In this document: in pieces, positions 19,601 through 27,886 of the stretch
Layout: each line of letters starts with the position of its first letter
Position numbering within the stretch: the first letter of the stretch is position 1
Source of the DNA: VFMC01 sp963791635
GTDB taxonomy: Bacteria > Actinomycetota > Acidimicrobiia > Acidimicrobiales > Ilumatobacteraceae
Assembly: GCA_963791635.1 (NCBI GenBank)
Contig: CAWBTC010000005.1
Coordinates: forward strand, 806,001 to 870,000
DNA length: 64,000 nucleotides
Reading direction: 5' to 3'
Notes under the pieces: model-generated
Database searches by the model: none
What the model was told of the DNA's origin: nothing
The model's input: only the letters and a program-made list of their open reading frames with translations
Position numbers and translations under genes: made by a program

Positions 19601-20242
19601 TCACGCCACGTTGGTGATCCCGTCGAGCAGAGCCTCGAGCGCATGGACGAAGCGCTCCTCCGCGGTGCCGCGGTACAGATGCGAGGAGGCACTCACCGTC
19701 TCGGGGTACTCGGCCGGGTCGAGGGTGGCATACACCGAACGCCAACGGAAGTACTGCTGCGAACGTTCCCGATTCGACAGCGAGTGCAGCGCCGAGTCGA
19801 TCGCCGCGGAACCGACGGTGAGCTCGATCACGCTGTGGTAAGCGAGGGCAGCGGGACCGTGCGCAAGGCCGGCGAGGCGAAACTGCCGCAGGAGTGCCTC
19901 GGTGATCGCGAACTCGGTGGGTTGCAGCGGGGGACCGAACTGCAGCGCTGTGGCGAGCTGCGGTTGGTCGAGGAGCGCACCGCGGAGTCGGCGACACAAC
20001 TCGATGGTGATCTGCCGCCAACCCTCGTCGTCGGGGAGGTCCTCGGTGACGACGCCGAGCAGGCGTTCGCTGACGGCACGCAACAGCTCGGCCTTGTCTC
20101 GGAAGTGGCGGTAGACGGCCGTCGGGTCGGTGCCGAGTGCCTGGCCGAGGCTGCGCATGGTCAGTCCCTCGGGACCCCGTGATGAGATGAGTTGCATCGT
20201 GGTGTCGACGATCGTCTCGCGGGTGAGGGCGGCGCGGCTCAC
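19601..20242 (-). CDS. TetR-family regulator
   Basis: This 213-residue repressor has an N-terminal helix-turn-helix (RETIVDTTMQLISSRGPEGL, LGTDPTAVYRHFRDKAELLR) and a C-terminal all-helical ligand domain (TetR_C-like). The GTG start overlaps the stop of the upstream flavoprotein gene (GTGA). It probably controls the divergent promoter at 21466-21575, where two GTCAAC-GTTGAC palindromes lie. Confidence 0.9.
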   Translation of the reverse strand: MSRAALTRETIVDTTMQLISSRGPEGLTMRSLGQALGTDPTAVYRHFRDKAELLRAVSERLLGVVTEDLPDDEGWRQITIELCRRLRGALLDQPQLATALQFGPPLQPTEFAITEALLRQFRLAGLAHGPAALAYHSVIELTVGSAAIDSALHSLSNRERSQQYFRWRSVYATLDPAEYPETVSASSHLYRGTAEERFVHALEALLDGITNVA

Positions 20243-21465
20243 TGCTGGACCTCGTCAGAGAGGCGGTCGTAGAGGCGCGCCCGACCGAGGCGCTCGGTGC
20301 ACACCTCGGCGCTCCACGGGAGCATCGTGCTGCCCAGCCGCGAGTCGCGGTACATCCGCTCGAGTGGCATCGACTTCTGCATGCTCTGCCCGCCGCACAC
20401 CTTGATCGCCAGTGACGCGACTTCGGCAGCGTGGTCCATCACCGTGACGGCTGCAGCCCAACCCGTCACCAACTCCTGCTCGGTGGGGTCGATCGTTGCC
20501 TCGTCGATCGCCCGGTACAACAACGCTTGGCTCTGCTGGTGCTTGAGCTGCATCTGGGCCCAGCCGTGCTGCTTGATCGCGTGGTCGCGACGGGGACCGG
20601 TGACCTGGCCCGGAAGTTCGCCACGGAGGTAGGCCGCCGTGGTGTCGAGGATGCCGCCGGTGAGGCCGAGGTAGCTCGGACACAGCGAGAGGAACAGCCA
20701 CGGGTAGCGCAGCGCGGCCTGGTTGTACGTGCCGGCCGGCATCCACTCGTTCGAGCGCGGCACGAACACATCGTTCATCAGGAGCGTCCGCGAGACCGTG
20801 CCGCGCATCCCGAGCGGATCCCAGTCGTCGACGATCTCGACGCCGTCGGCATCAGCAGGCACACCGAGCAGCCGGATGACGTCCTCTCCCGGAACCTGAC
20901 ACGTGACGTTGTAGAACGTGGCAGCGCCAGAGAGCGAGGCGAAGATCTTCCTGCCGGTGACGTGCCAGCCGCCATCGACCGGGACAGCCCTCGTGGCGAC
21001 GCCGGTCGTGGCGCCGGTGGCGAGACCTTCGCTGAACGGCTGACTGTGGATCGCGCCGTCCTCCACCACCGCGCGGTACATCGCAGTGCGCACGGTTTCG
21101 TGGTGATCGCGGTCGGCAGGGGAGAGGTCGAGCAGGTCGGCGACCTGGCCGCACCAGAGCATCGTCGCGTTGTGCATGTTGAACGTCAGTCCGGTCGCGC
21201 CGCAGGAGCGGCCGATCTCCTCGCTGACGCGGAGGTAGTCGGAGTAGCTGGCGCCCAGCCCGCCGAAGCGGCGCGGGACGCAGACGGTCAGCAGACCGTT
21301 GGCTCGGAAGTCCGCGAAGTTCTCGAACGGGAAGCTGGCCTGGCGGTCGTAGATCACCGCCCGCTCCTTCATCTGCGGTGCCATGGCCCGCACGAGACCG
21401 ACGAGGTGCTCGCGGAGCTCGCGTGTGCCGGACAGGGGAAGGGAGTCGGGGGTGACGTCGGCCAT
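20239..21465 (-). CDS. Acyl-CoA-dehydrogenase-fold flavoprotein
   Basis: This 408-residue acyl-CoA dehydrogenase-like protein has an N-terminal helical domain (FPFENFADFRANGLLTVCVP), a middle beta domain (FSEGLATG, VTGRKIFASLSGAATFY, then DPLGMRGTVSRTLLMNDVFV) and a C-terminal four-helix domain ending in KVCGGQSMQKSMPLERMYRD. The position of the classical catalytic Glu is not evident. ACAD or group D monooxygenase chemistry is therefore possible. ATG 21465 (MADVTPDSL) is chosen over longer frames because the operator-like palindromes lie just upstream. The setting beside a NicX-like dioxygenase favours a hydroxylase or ring-modifying role (inference). Confidence 0.75.
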   Translation of the reverse strand: MADVTPDSLPLSGTRELREHLVGLVRAMAPQMKERAVIYDRQASFPFENFADFRANGLLTVCVPRRFGGLGASYSDYLRVSEEIGRSCGATGLTFNMHNATMLWCGQVADLLDLSPADRDHHETVRTAMYRAVVEDGAIHSQPFSEGLATGATTGVATRAVPVDGGWHVTGRKIFASLSGAATFYNVTCQVPGEDVIRLLGVPADADGVEIVDDWDPLGMRGTVSRTLLMNDVFVPRSNEWMPAGTYNQAALRYPWLFLSLCPSYLGLTGGILDTTAAYLRGELPGQVTGPRRDHAIKQHGWAQMQLKHQQSQALLYRAIDEATIDPTEQELVTGWAAAVTVMDHAAEVASLAIKVCGGQSMQKSMPLERMYRDSRLGSTMLPWSAEVCTERLGRARLYDRLSDEVQQ

Positions 21466-21495
21466 CGGGAGATCATGCACGTGGGTCACGGGGTT

Positions 21496-21546
21496 GTCAA
21501 CGCTGTTGACCATGTCGTGGGCAACGGCGGTGTCAACGTCGTTGAC
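21496..21546. promoter_or_regulatory. Two tandem GTCAAC-GTTGAC palindromes in divergent promoter
   Basis: GTCAAC-GCT-GTTGAC spans 21496-21510. GTCAACG-T-CGTTGAC spans 21532-21546. Each is followed by CATGTCG, and their centres are 36 bp apart. They sit between the divergent flavoprotein and hydrolase genes, and the TetR gene of the same cluster is the obvious candidate ligand. Confidence 0.65.
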
Positions 21547-21575
21547 CATGTCGAGATGACGAGTACGATCAGCCC

Positions 21576-22400
21576 ATGGCCGACTCGGGGGAGCTCCACA
21601 TCGTCGACGTCCAGGGCGAGCGGATCGCGTGGCGTGAGGCTCGACCCGGCGCGGGCGCGACCGACGTCGTGGCCTTGCTGCACGGACTCGGCGGGAGCCG
21701 CCTGTCGTGGCAGCCGCAGCTCGCTGAACTGGGTCGATCCAACATCGTGGCTGCATGGGATCTGCCGGGATACGGCGCCTCGCCTCCGCTCGATCAGCCG
21801 TCGACGTTCGCCGCGCTCGCCGATGCCGTGGCCGGTTGGGCCGACGAGATGTGCGCCGACCGGGTGCATCTCGTGGGCATCTCGTTCGGCGGCATGATCG
21901 CCCAATACGCCGCTGCCGCGCACCCGGAGCGTGTCGCGTCGCTCACCCTCCTGGCCACGAGCCCGAGGTTCGGCCTCGACGGTACGCAGCCAGCCGAATG
22001 GAGTGCAGCCCGTCTGGCGCCGCTCGACGCGGGCCTGGAGCCGATCGAATTCGCCGATCGGGTGCTGGGTGCCCTCGCCGGGCCGGGCATCTCCTCCGAG
22101 GCGCTTGCCGGCCAGCGTGCGGCGATGGCCCGGATCACGTCCGGCGCCCTGCGGCGTTCGATCGAGTGCCTGATCACACACGACAGTCGAGGCGTGTTGC
22201 CATTGATCAACGCTCCGACCGCGGTCCTGGTGGGCGAGGTGGACGAAGAGACGCCGCAGTCCTACGCCCAGGCGATCGTCGATCTCGTGCCCGGAGCGAC
22301 GTTGGAGGTCGTTCCCGGCGCAGGCCACCTGTTGAACGTCGAAGCACCTGATGCCGTGAACGCGGCGATCATCCGTCAGATCGAGAGGAGCCGCCGGTGA
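21576..22400 (+). CDS. Alpha/beta hydrolase (possible N-formylmaleamate deformylase-like)
   Basis: This 274-residue alpha/beta hydrolase has LLHGLGGSRLSW (oxyanion loop), the nucleophile elbow VGISFGGMIAQYAA (Ser103), an acid in VLVGEVDEET and the His in PGAGHLLNVEAP. In nicotinate degradation NicD, an alpha/beta hydrolase, removes formate from the ring-opened product of NicX. Here the hydrolase gene overlaps a NicX-like gene by four bases, which suggests the same step. The assignment rests on context, since the fold alone is unspecific. Confidence 0.8.
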   Translation: MADSGELHIVDVQGERIAWREARPGAGATDVVALLHGLGGSRLSWQPQLAELGRSNIVAAWDLPGYGASPPLDQPSTFAALADAVAGWADEMCADRVHLVGISFGGMIAQYAAAAHPERVASLTLLATSPRFGLDGTQPAEWSAARLAPLDAGLEPIEFADRVLGALAGPGISSEALAGQRAAMARITSGALRRSIECLITHDSRGVLPLINAPTAVLVGEVDEETPQSYAQAIVDLVPGATLEVVPGAGHLLNVEAPDAVNAAIIRQIERSRR

Positions 22401-23446
22401 CCACCGAATGGCGCTACGTCGACGCGTTTCGTGAGCAGTTCGTGCGCTGTGGGCTGCGCGCCGGCGAGATCGTCATGATCCTGAGCGAGACCCAGAGCCG
22501 CCCGGTGCTCGTCGAAACGGCCCGATTGGCCGTCCAGTCGCTCGGCGGCAGGGTGAGCGACGTGGTGGTGCCGACCCCGTCATCGAGTCATCCGGTGCCG
22601 ATCCGGTCGACTGGATCGTCGCAGGCGATCGCCGGGAACCCTTCGGTGATCGCGGCTCTGAGGTCCTGCGACCTCGTGATCGATTGCACGGTGGAGGGGT
22701 TGCTGCACGCGCCGGAGCTCGGGCAGATCCTTGACGGGGGAGCGCGGGTGCTGATGGTGTCCAACGAGCACCCCGACACGTACGACCGTCTGCGGTGGGA
22801 CGACGACCTTCCTCGACGGGTGGAGCTCGGGCTCGCAAAGCTTCGGGCAGCGTCGGTGATGAGAGTCACGAGTGCGGCCGGCACCGACCTCACGGTCCGT
22901 CTGGCGGGAGGGTTCTCAGCAGGTTCGACCGGTGTCACCGATGGCCCAGGATCGATTGCGCATTGGCCCGGAGGGCTGGTCCTGGTGTTCCCGGCTGCCG
23001 GGTCGGTGAACGGTCAGATCGTGCTCTCACCAGGGGATGTGAACCTCACCTTCAACCTCTACCTGAGATCGACGGTGAGACTTTCGATCGTCGATGATCA
23101 CATCGTCGACATCGGTGGCGACGGTCTCGATGCCGACCTGTTCCGCTCGTACCTCGCGGCGTTCGGCGACCGGGAGAGCTACGCCACGAGCCATGTCGGG
23201 TGGGGGATGAACCCTGCCGCTCGGTGGGACGCTCTGGAGCTCTACGACAAGCGCGAGACGTGGGGGACCGAGCTGCGTGCCTTCGCCGGGAACTTCCTCT
23301 ACTCCACCGGCGCCAACGAGACCGCCGGCCGCTTCACCGCCGGCCACTTCGACCTCCCGATGCGCCACTGCACCGTCACCCTCGACGGCGAGCCGGTGGT
23401 CGTCGAGGGTGCCTTGATCCCCGAGCTCGCTCCACCCGCACCCTGA
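22397..23446 (+). CDS. NicX-like 2,5-dihydroxypyridine 5,6-dioxygenase (M29 aminopeptidase-like fold)
   Basis: This 349-residue protein has the length and layout of NicX, the mononuclear-Fe(II) extradiol-type dioxygenase that opens 2,5-dihydroxypyridine to N-formylmaleamate. The C-terminal half is strikingly similar: SHVGWGMNPAARWDAL, ELRAFAGNFLYSTGANE, GHFDLPMRHC. The putative iron ligands fall at His266, His317 and Asp319, the spacing of the NicX His-His-Asp set as I remember it. DLVIDCTVEGLLHAPE and DHWP-like AHWPGGLVLVFP are also family-like. The GTG start overlaps the hydrolase stop. The real substrate may be another hydroxylated N-heterocycle. Confidence 0.8.
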   Translation: MTTEWRYVDAFREQFVRCGLRAGEIVMILSETQSRPVLVETARLAVQSLGGRVSDVVVPTPSSSHPVPIRSTGSSQAIAGNPSVIAALRSCDLVIDCTVEGLLHAPELGQILDGGARVLMVSNEHPDTYDRLRWDDDLPRRVELGLAKLRAASVMRVTSAAGTDLTVRLAGGFSAGSTGVTDGPGSIAHWPGGLVLVFPAAGSVNGQIVLSPGDVNLTFNLYLRSTVRLSIVDDHIVDIGGDGLDADLFRSYLAAFGDRESYATSHVGWGMNPAARWDALELYDKRETWGTELRAFAGNFLYSTGANETAGRFTAGHFDLPMRHCTVTLDGEPVVVEGALIPELAPPAP

Positions 23447-23447
23447 T

Positions 23448-23534
23448 CCGAGTCCCACGCTCCCGTCCGAGTCCCACCGGTCCACCCGAGTCCCAGGTGC
23501 CCGTCCGAGTCCCACCGGTTCGATCCGAGTCCCA
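23448..23534. repeat. Five CCGAGTCCCA repeats at 19-20 bp period
   Basis: CCGAGTCCCA starts at 23448, 23467, 23486, 23505 and 23525, separated by 9-10 variable bases. An imperfect inverted copy, TGGCACTCGG, lies at 23557-23566. The array starts two bases after the NicX-like stop and ends about 115 bases before the sigma-factor start. Confidence 0.9.
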
Positions 23535-23536
23535 GC

Positions 23537-23554
23537 CGCCACCCCGGGGTGGCG
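23537..23554. terminator. 18-bp perfect palindrome
   Basis: CGCCACCCC joins directly to GGGGTGGCG. It may be a terminator for the NicX-like operon or a regulator site; there is no U-tract. Confidence 0.4.
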
Positions 23555-23650
23555 CGTGGCACTCGGGTCCCCCCGCGCGGACGGCCGGTCGGTCGGCTGG
23601 CTGGGAGACGGATCCCTGGGCTTCGTGCGTGGCCGAGGCAACCTTTCGGG

Positions 23651-24142
23651 ATGGTCCAGCGTTTCGAGAACGTGGATGTGGCGTTCGTCGATCGCTTCGA
23701 GGAGTTGCACCGGGTGGCCTATCGGTCTGCCTATGCAGTCCTCGGGCGACGAGCTGATGCCGAGGACTGCGCCCAGGAAGCGCTCGCCCGAGCGTTGGTG
23801 CGGTGGCGCACGGTGCAGGGCTACGCACCAGCCTGGGTGGCACGGGTGGCGACCAACCAGGCCATCGACCGCGCTCGTCGAGCGAGTCGCACGTCGCCCT
23901 CTGCCGACGGCGCGTCGCCGGCGGATCCGATGAGTGATCGGCGGCGTGACCTCGTCGTCGCGCTCCGGGCTCTGCCGAAGCGGCAACGGGAAGCGGTTGC
24001 GCTGCGCTACCTCGCCGATCTGCCAGAGGCGGAGGCGGCCAACGCGATGGGTTGCAGCGTCGGCACCGTCAAGAGCGCGACGTCGCGCGGACTAAACCGA
24101 CTACGCGCCGAACTCGGCCCCCAGTGGGCATGGGAGGACTGA
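23651..24142 (+). CDS. ECF sigma factor
   Basis: This 163-residue extracytoplasmic-function sigma factor has region 2 (FEELHRVAYRSAYAVLG, DAEDCAQEALARALVRW, VARVATNQAIDRARR) and region 4 (ALPKRQREAVALRYLADLPE, MGCSVGTVKSATSRGLNRLR). ATG 23651 is used because it is the first good start before the sigma-2 fold. The stop is one base before the next ATG, so the downstream membrane protein is its likely partner or target. Confidence 0.9.
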   Translation: MVQRFENVDVAFVDRFEELHRVAYRSAYAVLGRRADAEDCAQEALARALVRWRTVQGYAPAWVARVATNQAIDRARRASRTSPSADGASPADPMSDRRRDLVVALRALPKRQREAVALRYLADLPEAEAANAMGCSVGTVKSATSRGLNRLRAELGPQWAWED

Positions 24143-24143
24143 G

Positions 24144-25898
24144 ATGTTCGACGATCTCCACGATCCGAACCCCCCGTCGGCAGGCCTCGATGCCCTCGCC
24201 GCGGTGAGCAAGCGGGCGCAACACCTGCGCCGGCGTCGGTCGTTGCTGATCGGCGGGGGAGGTCTCGCGGTCGTGGCCCTGGCGGTCGCCGCCCTGGTGC
24301 TGCCGGGTCGCGATGATGACCGAGTGGCTCCGATCGACGAGGCGACGACGACGGGCGTGTCGGCGTCGATGGCCCCGTCGACGTCGTTCGACGCGCCGTC
24401 GTCGACGGAACCGATCTCGACGAATGCGGAGTCGCCCGATCCATGTCGAGATGTGCCGTCGCCCCCGGTCTGGCTCGTCGACGGCTCGTCTCCCGGCGAG
24501 GCTGCGATCCGAACCGATGCCGATGGCGCCATGACGGCGCAGTGGGGCGATGACGCCGTCGCGGTGATGCAGGTGGCGCCACGACCCGACTCGGACTCGT
24601 TCGAGATCGTCGACGGGACCGAGCAGCTCGTGACGGCCGGGACGTTCCGGGCAGCCGTGGTGCCGGTGGACGATCCTCCCCTCAGCCCGATCGGCATCTC
24701 ACTCGACGATGGGAACTGTGAGCGTGAGTACGTCGTCGGTCCTGGCATCGAGCTGGCGGACGCGATCGCGTACGCGCAGGACTGGGTCGACGCGCTCGAG
24801 GTCGATGCATCGCTGAGCATCAACACGACCTCGACCGACATCTGCGTGTCGGTGCCGCTTCAGGCGATGTCGTGGTGCGAACCGCTGGACAGCGACGGGT
24901 CGACAGGATTGACAGGACTGACGTTGGATCGAAGTGATGTTTGGGTGGTGACCGCCGTGGCACCCAACGGCTCGTCGTTCGAGTCTCCGTCGTCGATCGC
25001 TCGATCGTCAGCGATTCCCGGCACGGACAAGGTGCACCTGATCGACGTTCGTCGGGCAGGCTCCTGTGCAGCGATCTCGACGCCCGATGGGCCAGCCGGC
25101 GGTTGCAAACCAGTCGGCCCTGCAGCTGTGGCGAAGCCGTTGGTGGCGATCAATGGCGACGGGGATGCGGTGGTGTTCGACGAGAACAACGTGGCATCGG
25201 TGATCTACGACGGCACCGACCCCGACGATCCCGCACCGCAGGAGGGCGAGGTCACCTTCGTCGACGGAGTGGCGGTCACGCCGGATGGATCGGCCGTGAT
25301 CGTCGGGGTCTGTTGCGAGCCCGTGCCTGGCTCGCTGATGACCGTCGACCTCTCGACGGGGACGAGTGAGTTCCTGGCGTTCGGCCACCTGCCGATCTTC
25401 ACCTCGTACGGCAACCTCGTCTGGACCACCTTCGGCCCGGTCAACATCGGTGGTGCCGACGCAAGCATCGCCACGACGCTCATCGAGTTCGACCCCGTGG
25501 AGGGCACGGTCGCCGATCTCGCTGTGGTGAACCGCACGCCGGAGCCGGAGGAGGTGCTGGCGATCGTGGCATCTCCCGACGGAACGTATCTCTGGCGCGG
25601 TTACGTCGGTGGCGGCGACATGGACGCCAGGGTGAAGATCTCCGACGCCACCTGGACCGATGACGCGCAGCTCTCGCTCGCCGGTTGGGGCGACGGCGCC
25701 TTCTACGTCCTCGACGGCGCAAATGATCGGTTGCTGTCCTTCGACGCCGTCACGCTCCAGGGGATTCCGTCCGACCAGGATCCCGTCGACTGGATCAGTG
25801 CCTGGGTCATGGACGACAGCGAGCGGTGGGTCACCGCCGATCGTCGACTCGTCGTCGAGGGTGAGGAGATCCCCGGCGCGTACCTATGGGTTCGCTGA
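24144..25898 (+). CDS. Membrane-anchored beta-propeller-like protein, candidate anti-sigma factor
   Basis: This 584-residue protein is translationally coupled to the ECF sigma gene. It has a short cytoplasmic N-terminus (residues 1-32, DLHDPNPPSAGLDALAAVSK), one membrane segment (about 33-54, LLIGGGGLAVVALAVAALVL) and a large exported part. The exported part starts with a Ser/Thr-rich stalk and goes on with WD/propeller-like strands (GDAVVFDENNVASVIYDG, VTPDGSAVIVGVC, IVASPDGTYLWRG). No ZAS zinc motif (HxxxCxxC) is visible, so if it binds sigma it does so through a different cytoplasmic peptide. It could sense a ligand or cell-wall state outside the cell (inference). Confidence 0.7.
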   Translation: MFDDLHDPNPPSAGLDALAAVSKRAQHLRRRRSLLIGGGGLAVVALAVAALVLPGRDDDRVAPIDEATTTGVSASMAPSTSFDAPSSTEPISTNAESPDPCRDVPSPPVWLVDGSSPGEAAIRTDADGAMTAQWGDDAVAVMQVAPRPDSDSFEIVDGTEQLVTAGTFRAAVVPVDDPPLSPIGISLDDGNCEREYVVGPGIELADAIAYAQDWVDALEVDASLSINTTSTDICVSVPLQAMSWCEPLDSDGSTGLTGLTLDRSDVWVVTAVAPNGSSFESPSSIARSSAIPGTDKVHLIDVRRAGSCAAISTPDGPAGGCKPVGPAAVAKPLVAINGDGDAVVFDENNVASVIYDGTDPDDPAPQEGEVTFVDGVAVTPDGSAVIVGVCCEPVPGSLMTVDLSTGTSEFLAFGHLPIFTSYGNLVWTTFGPVNIGGADASIATTLIEFDPVEGTVADLAVVNRTPEPEEVLAIVASPDGTYLWRGYVGGGDMDARVKISDATWTDDAQLSLAGWGDGAFYVLDGANDRLLSFDAVTLQGIPSDQDPVDWISAWVMDDSERWVTADRRLVVEGEEIPGAYLWVR

Positions 25899-25956
25899 CC
25901 GGGTGTGCGCAGAAATGCACCCAGACGGTGCACTTGTGCGCACACGCGGGGGAGGG

Positions 25957-26970
25957 CTACGCGCCGAACACGGTCGTGATCACGCGGCCGGAGCGCTCGC
26001 TCGCACTGGGACGGAGGTCGCTGACGACGAATGCGCGCTGCAGCCAACGGTCGGTACCGTCGAAGCGGGGCGTGTAGGGGCTGCGGCCGTGGACGGCGAC
26101 GGCATTGTCGACCACGAGCAGGTCGCCGGGTTCGAGGGCCACGCCGGTGCGCAGGGACTCGACGGCATGCGCCAGCGTCTGGAGCGCCTCGTCGGCAGCC
26201 TCGTCCATGCCCACCATCAAGTCGGCGTCGAACACCATCGTCGGGAACTGACGATCGCCGCTCAGCACCGACATCGGCGCGCCGAGCACGTTCTGGCGAC
26301 CGTGCAGGTAGCTCTCGTCGACGGCAGTTCGGAAGCGGGGCTGGAACAGGGTGTCGCGAACGTCGGCGGGCAGGTGTGGGAGCACCTCGTGGATCGACGA
26401 CAGCGTGGTGATGGCCGACGGGTCGCCGCGCAGGCAGATCAACAACAGGTAGCGGGGCCGATGCGGATGGAATGCCGCCTCGGTGTGGAACATCAGTTCC
26501 ACCTTCGACGAGGTGCTCACCTGGCGATCCTCGGTGCCTTGTACCGGGACGAGGTTCTGGACGATGTCGCCGCCGTGTTCGGGCTCGTATCCGACGGGCT
26601 GGCCGAGGCGGCGAGCGACGGTGAGCAACGAGAACTCGCTGGTGCAATCCTTCATCGCAGGTGTCACCGGCGACGTCGGAGTGGCCGGCGTGGCTGGGAG
26701 CCTGCCGATGGGCATGCCCTTGAGGAGCAGCGCGCCGCTGCGGTGCGGCTGGTCGACGAAGTCGACGAGCGCATCATGGATCGCCGCTGGGAGGAGCCGG
26801 TTGGCGTGACCTGCAGCGGTGACGAAGGCTTCCGAGCGAGGGTCCAAGGATGGCGTTTCGGCCACGGGCGTGCCCGGATGGACCACGATCACCGGGACCG
26901 CGTGCACTGTGGGCACGGCGGACTCGGCGGCCAACGCAGGGAGGGAGGAGATCGATCCATTGGAACGCAT
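25957..26970 (-). CDS. TauD/TfdA-like Fe(II)/2-oxoglutarate dioxygenase (L-asparagine oxygenase-like)
   Basis: This 337-residue non-heme iron oxygenase has the iron motif H162-T-E164 (VELMFHTEAAFHPHRP), the distal H294 (VDNAVAVHGRSPYTPRF) and an Arg for 2-oxoglutarate (DRWLQRAFV). The H-x-E rather than H-x-D pattern is characteristic of the clavaminate-synthase/AsnO branch that hydroxylates amino acids. GPMSVLSGDR-like sequence forms the lid. ATG 26970 lies inside a GGAAC-GTTCC palindrome, so a downstream GTG could be the real start. It is divergent from an RpiR regulator. Confidence 0.8.
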   Translation of the reverse strand: MRSNGSISSLPALAAESAVPTVHAVPVIVVHPGTPVAETPSLDPRSEAFVTAAGHANRLLPAAIHDALVDFVDQPHRSGALLLKGMPIGRLPATPATPTSPVTPAMKDCTSEFSLLTVARRLGQPVGYEPEHGGDIVQNLVPVQGTEDRQVSTSSKVELMFHTEAAFHPHRPRYLLLICLRGDPSAITTLSSIHEVLPHLPADVRDTLFQPRFRTAVDESYLHGRQNVLGAPMSVLSGDRQFPTMVFDADLMVGMDEAADEALQTLAHAVESLRTGVALEPGDLLVVDNAVAVHGRSPYTPRFDGTDRWLQRAFVVSDLRPSASERSGRVITTVFGA

Positions 26971-27005
26971 GTTCCAAGTCTATCCAGAAAGGGAACATAT
27001 TGTCC
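26962..27005. promoter_or_regulatory. Paired GGAAC-N4-GTTCC operators
   Basis: GGAAC-GCAT-GTTCC (26962-26975; TTGGAAC/GTTCCAA when extended) and the weaker GGAAC-ATAT-TGTCC (26992-27005) have centres exactly 30 bp apart. They lie between the divergent TauD-like and RpiR genes and probably bind the RpiR product. Confidence 0.65.
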
Positions 27006-27049
27006 ATCTCCGCCAGACGCTGCGCCGAGTGCGATCTACACTCGACCAC

Positions 27050-27886
27050 GTGGAATCGGCAGATCGCATCGGCAAGTTGGGCGCGTCGCTCACGAAGGCC
27101 GAGCGGCGAGTGGCCGAGGTGGTGCTCGAGCGTCCGCAGCTGGTGGCATTCGGCACCGTGGCGGAACTGGCGGCCGCCGCGGAGGCAGGGGCCGCCACGG
27201 TCGTGCGCTTGGCCAGCAAGCTCGGATTCGACGGCTTCACCGCTCTTCAGGCGTCGGTGCAACACGATCTCGCCAACCAGCTCCGGCCTGCGGCTGAGCG
27301 CATCCGTGAACCCGTCGGTTCCGACCTCGTCGGGCGCCACGTCCAACTCGAACAGGCCAACGTGCAAGCGACGCTGCGGACGATCGATCCGGCCGTGCTC
27401 GACGACGTGGTGCGGCATCTCGCGGATTCGTCGGCGCGGGTGTTCGTGCTCTCAGGCGACGCTTCCCGAGGCGTCGCCCAACAACTCGTGGTCGACCTCG
27501 GTGCGCTGCGCGACGACGTGCAGGTACTCGACGGCAACGACATCGCCGTGCGCCGTCAGATCGCGCTCCTGCGGCGGGCCGATGTGTTGGTCGCTGTCGA
27601 CTTCCGGCGTTACGAGCGTTGGGTCGTCGACGCTGCAGGCGCAGCTGCAGCGGCCGGGGTGTGGACGGTGGCGATCACCGACAGCCTCCTGTCGCCGCTG
27701 TCGTCCGGGGCCGAGCGCACCTTCGTGGTAGCTGCCGCTGGTGCCGGACCGTTCGACTCGCACGTCGGAACACTGTCGGTGTTCAACCTGCTCGTCACAG
27801 GTGTCGCCGACCAGCTTCGTGCCGTCGCCACAGAACGCCTCGATCGGCTGGAAGCGGTCTGGCAACAGTCGCTCACCGACCGCTGA
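27050..27886 (+). CDS. MurR/RpiR-family regulator with SIS domain
   Basis: This 278-residue regulator has an N-terminal HTH_6 domain (LTKAERRVAEVVLERPQLV, AAAEAGAATVVRLASKLGFD) and a sugar-isomerase (SIS) ligand-binding domain (RVFVLSGDASRGVAQQLVVD, LLRRADVLVAVDFRRYERWV, WTVAITDSLLSPLSSGAERT). GTG 27050 is chosen because the preceding DNA carries the operators; ATG 26969 is a longer alternative. The stop overlaps the next ATG (TGATG). SIS domains normally sense phosphosugars. Confidence 0.88.
   Translation: MESADRIGKLGASLTKAERRVAEVVLERPQLVAFGTVAELAAAAEAGAATVVRLASKLGFDGFTALQASVQHDLANQLRPAAERIREPVGSDLVGRHVQLEQANVQATLRTIDPAVLDDVVRHLADSSARVFVLSGDASRGVAQQLVVDLGALRDDVQVLDGNDIAVRRQIALLRRADVLVAVDFRRYERWVVDAAGAAAAAGVWTVAITDSLLSPLSSGAERTFVVAAAGAGPFDSHVGTLSVFNLLVTGVADQLRAVATERLDRLEAVWQQSLTDR

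Noticed and set aside
20239..21756. 505-codon version of the flavoprotein
   Set aside because: The first 97 codons are antisense to the divergent hydrolase and cross the operator palindromes; ATG 21465 fits the family start.
23448..23534. CRISPR-like array
   Set aside because: Repeats are only 10 bp with 9-10 bp spacers and there are no cas genes.
25660..27297. Long plus-strand open frame overlapping three genes
   Set aside because: It covers the propeller tail, the antisense of the TauD-like gene and the RpiR start; codon content and similarity support the other frames.
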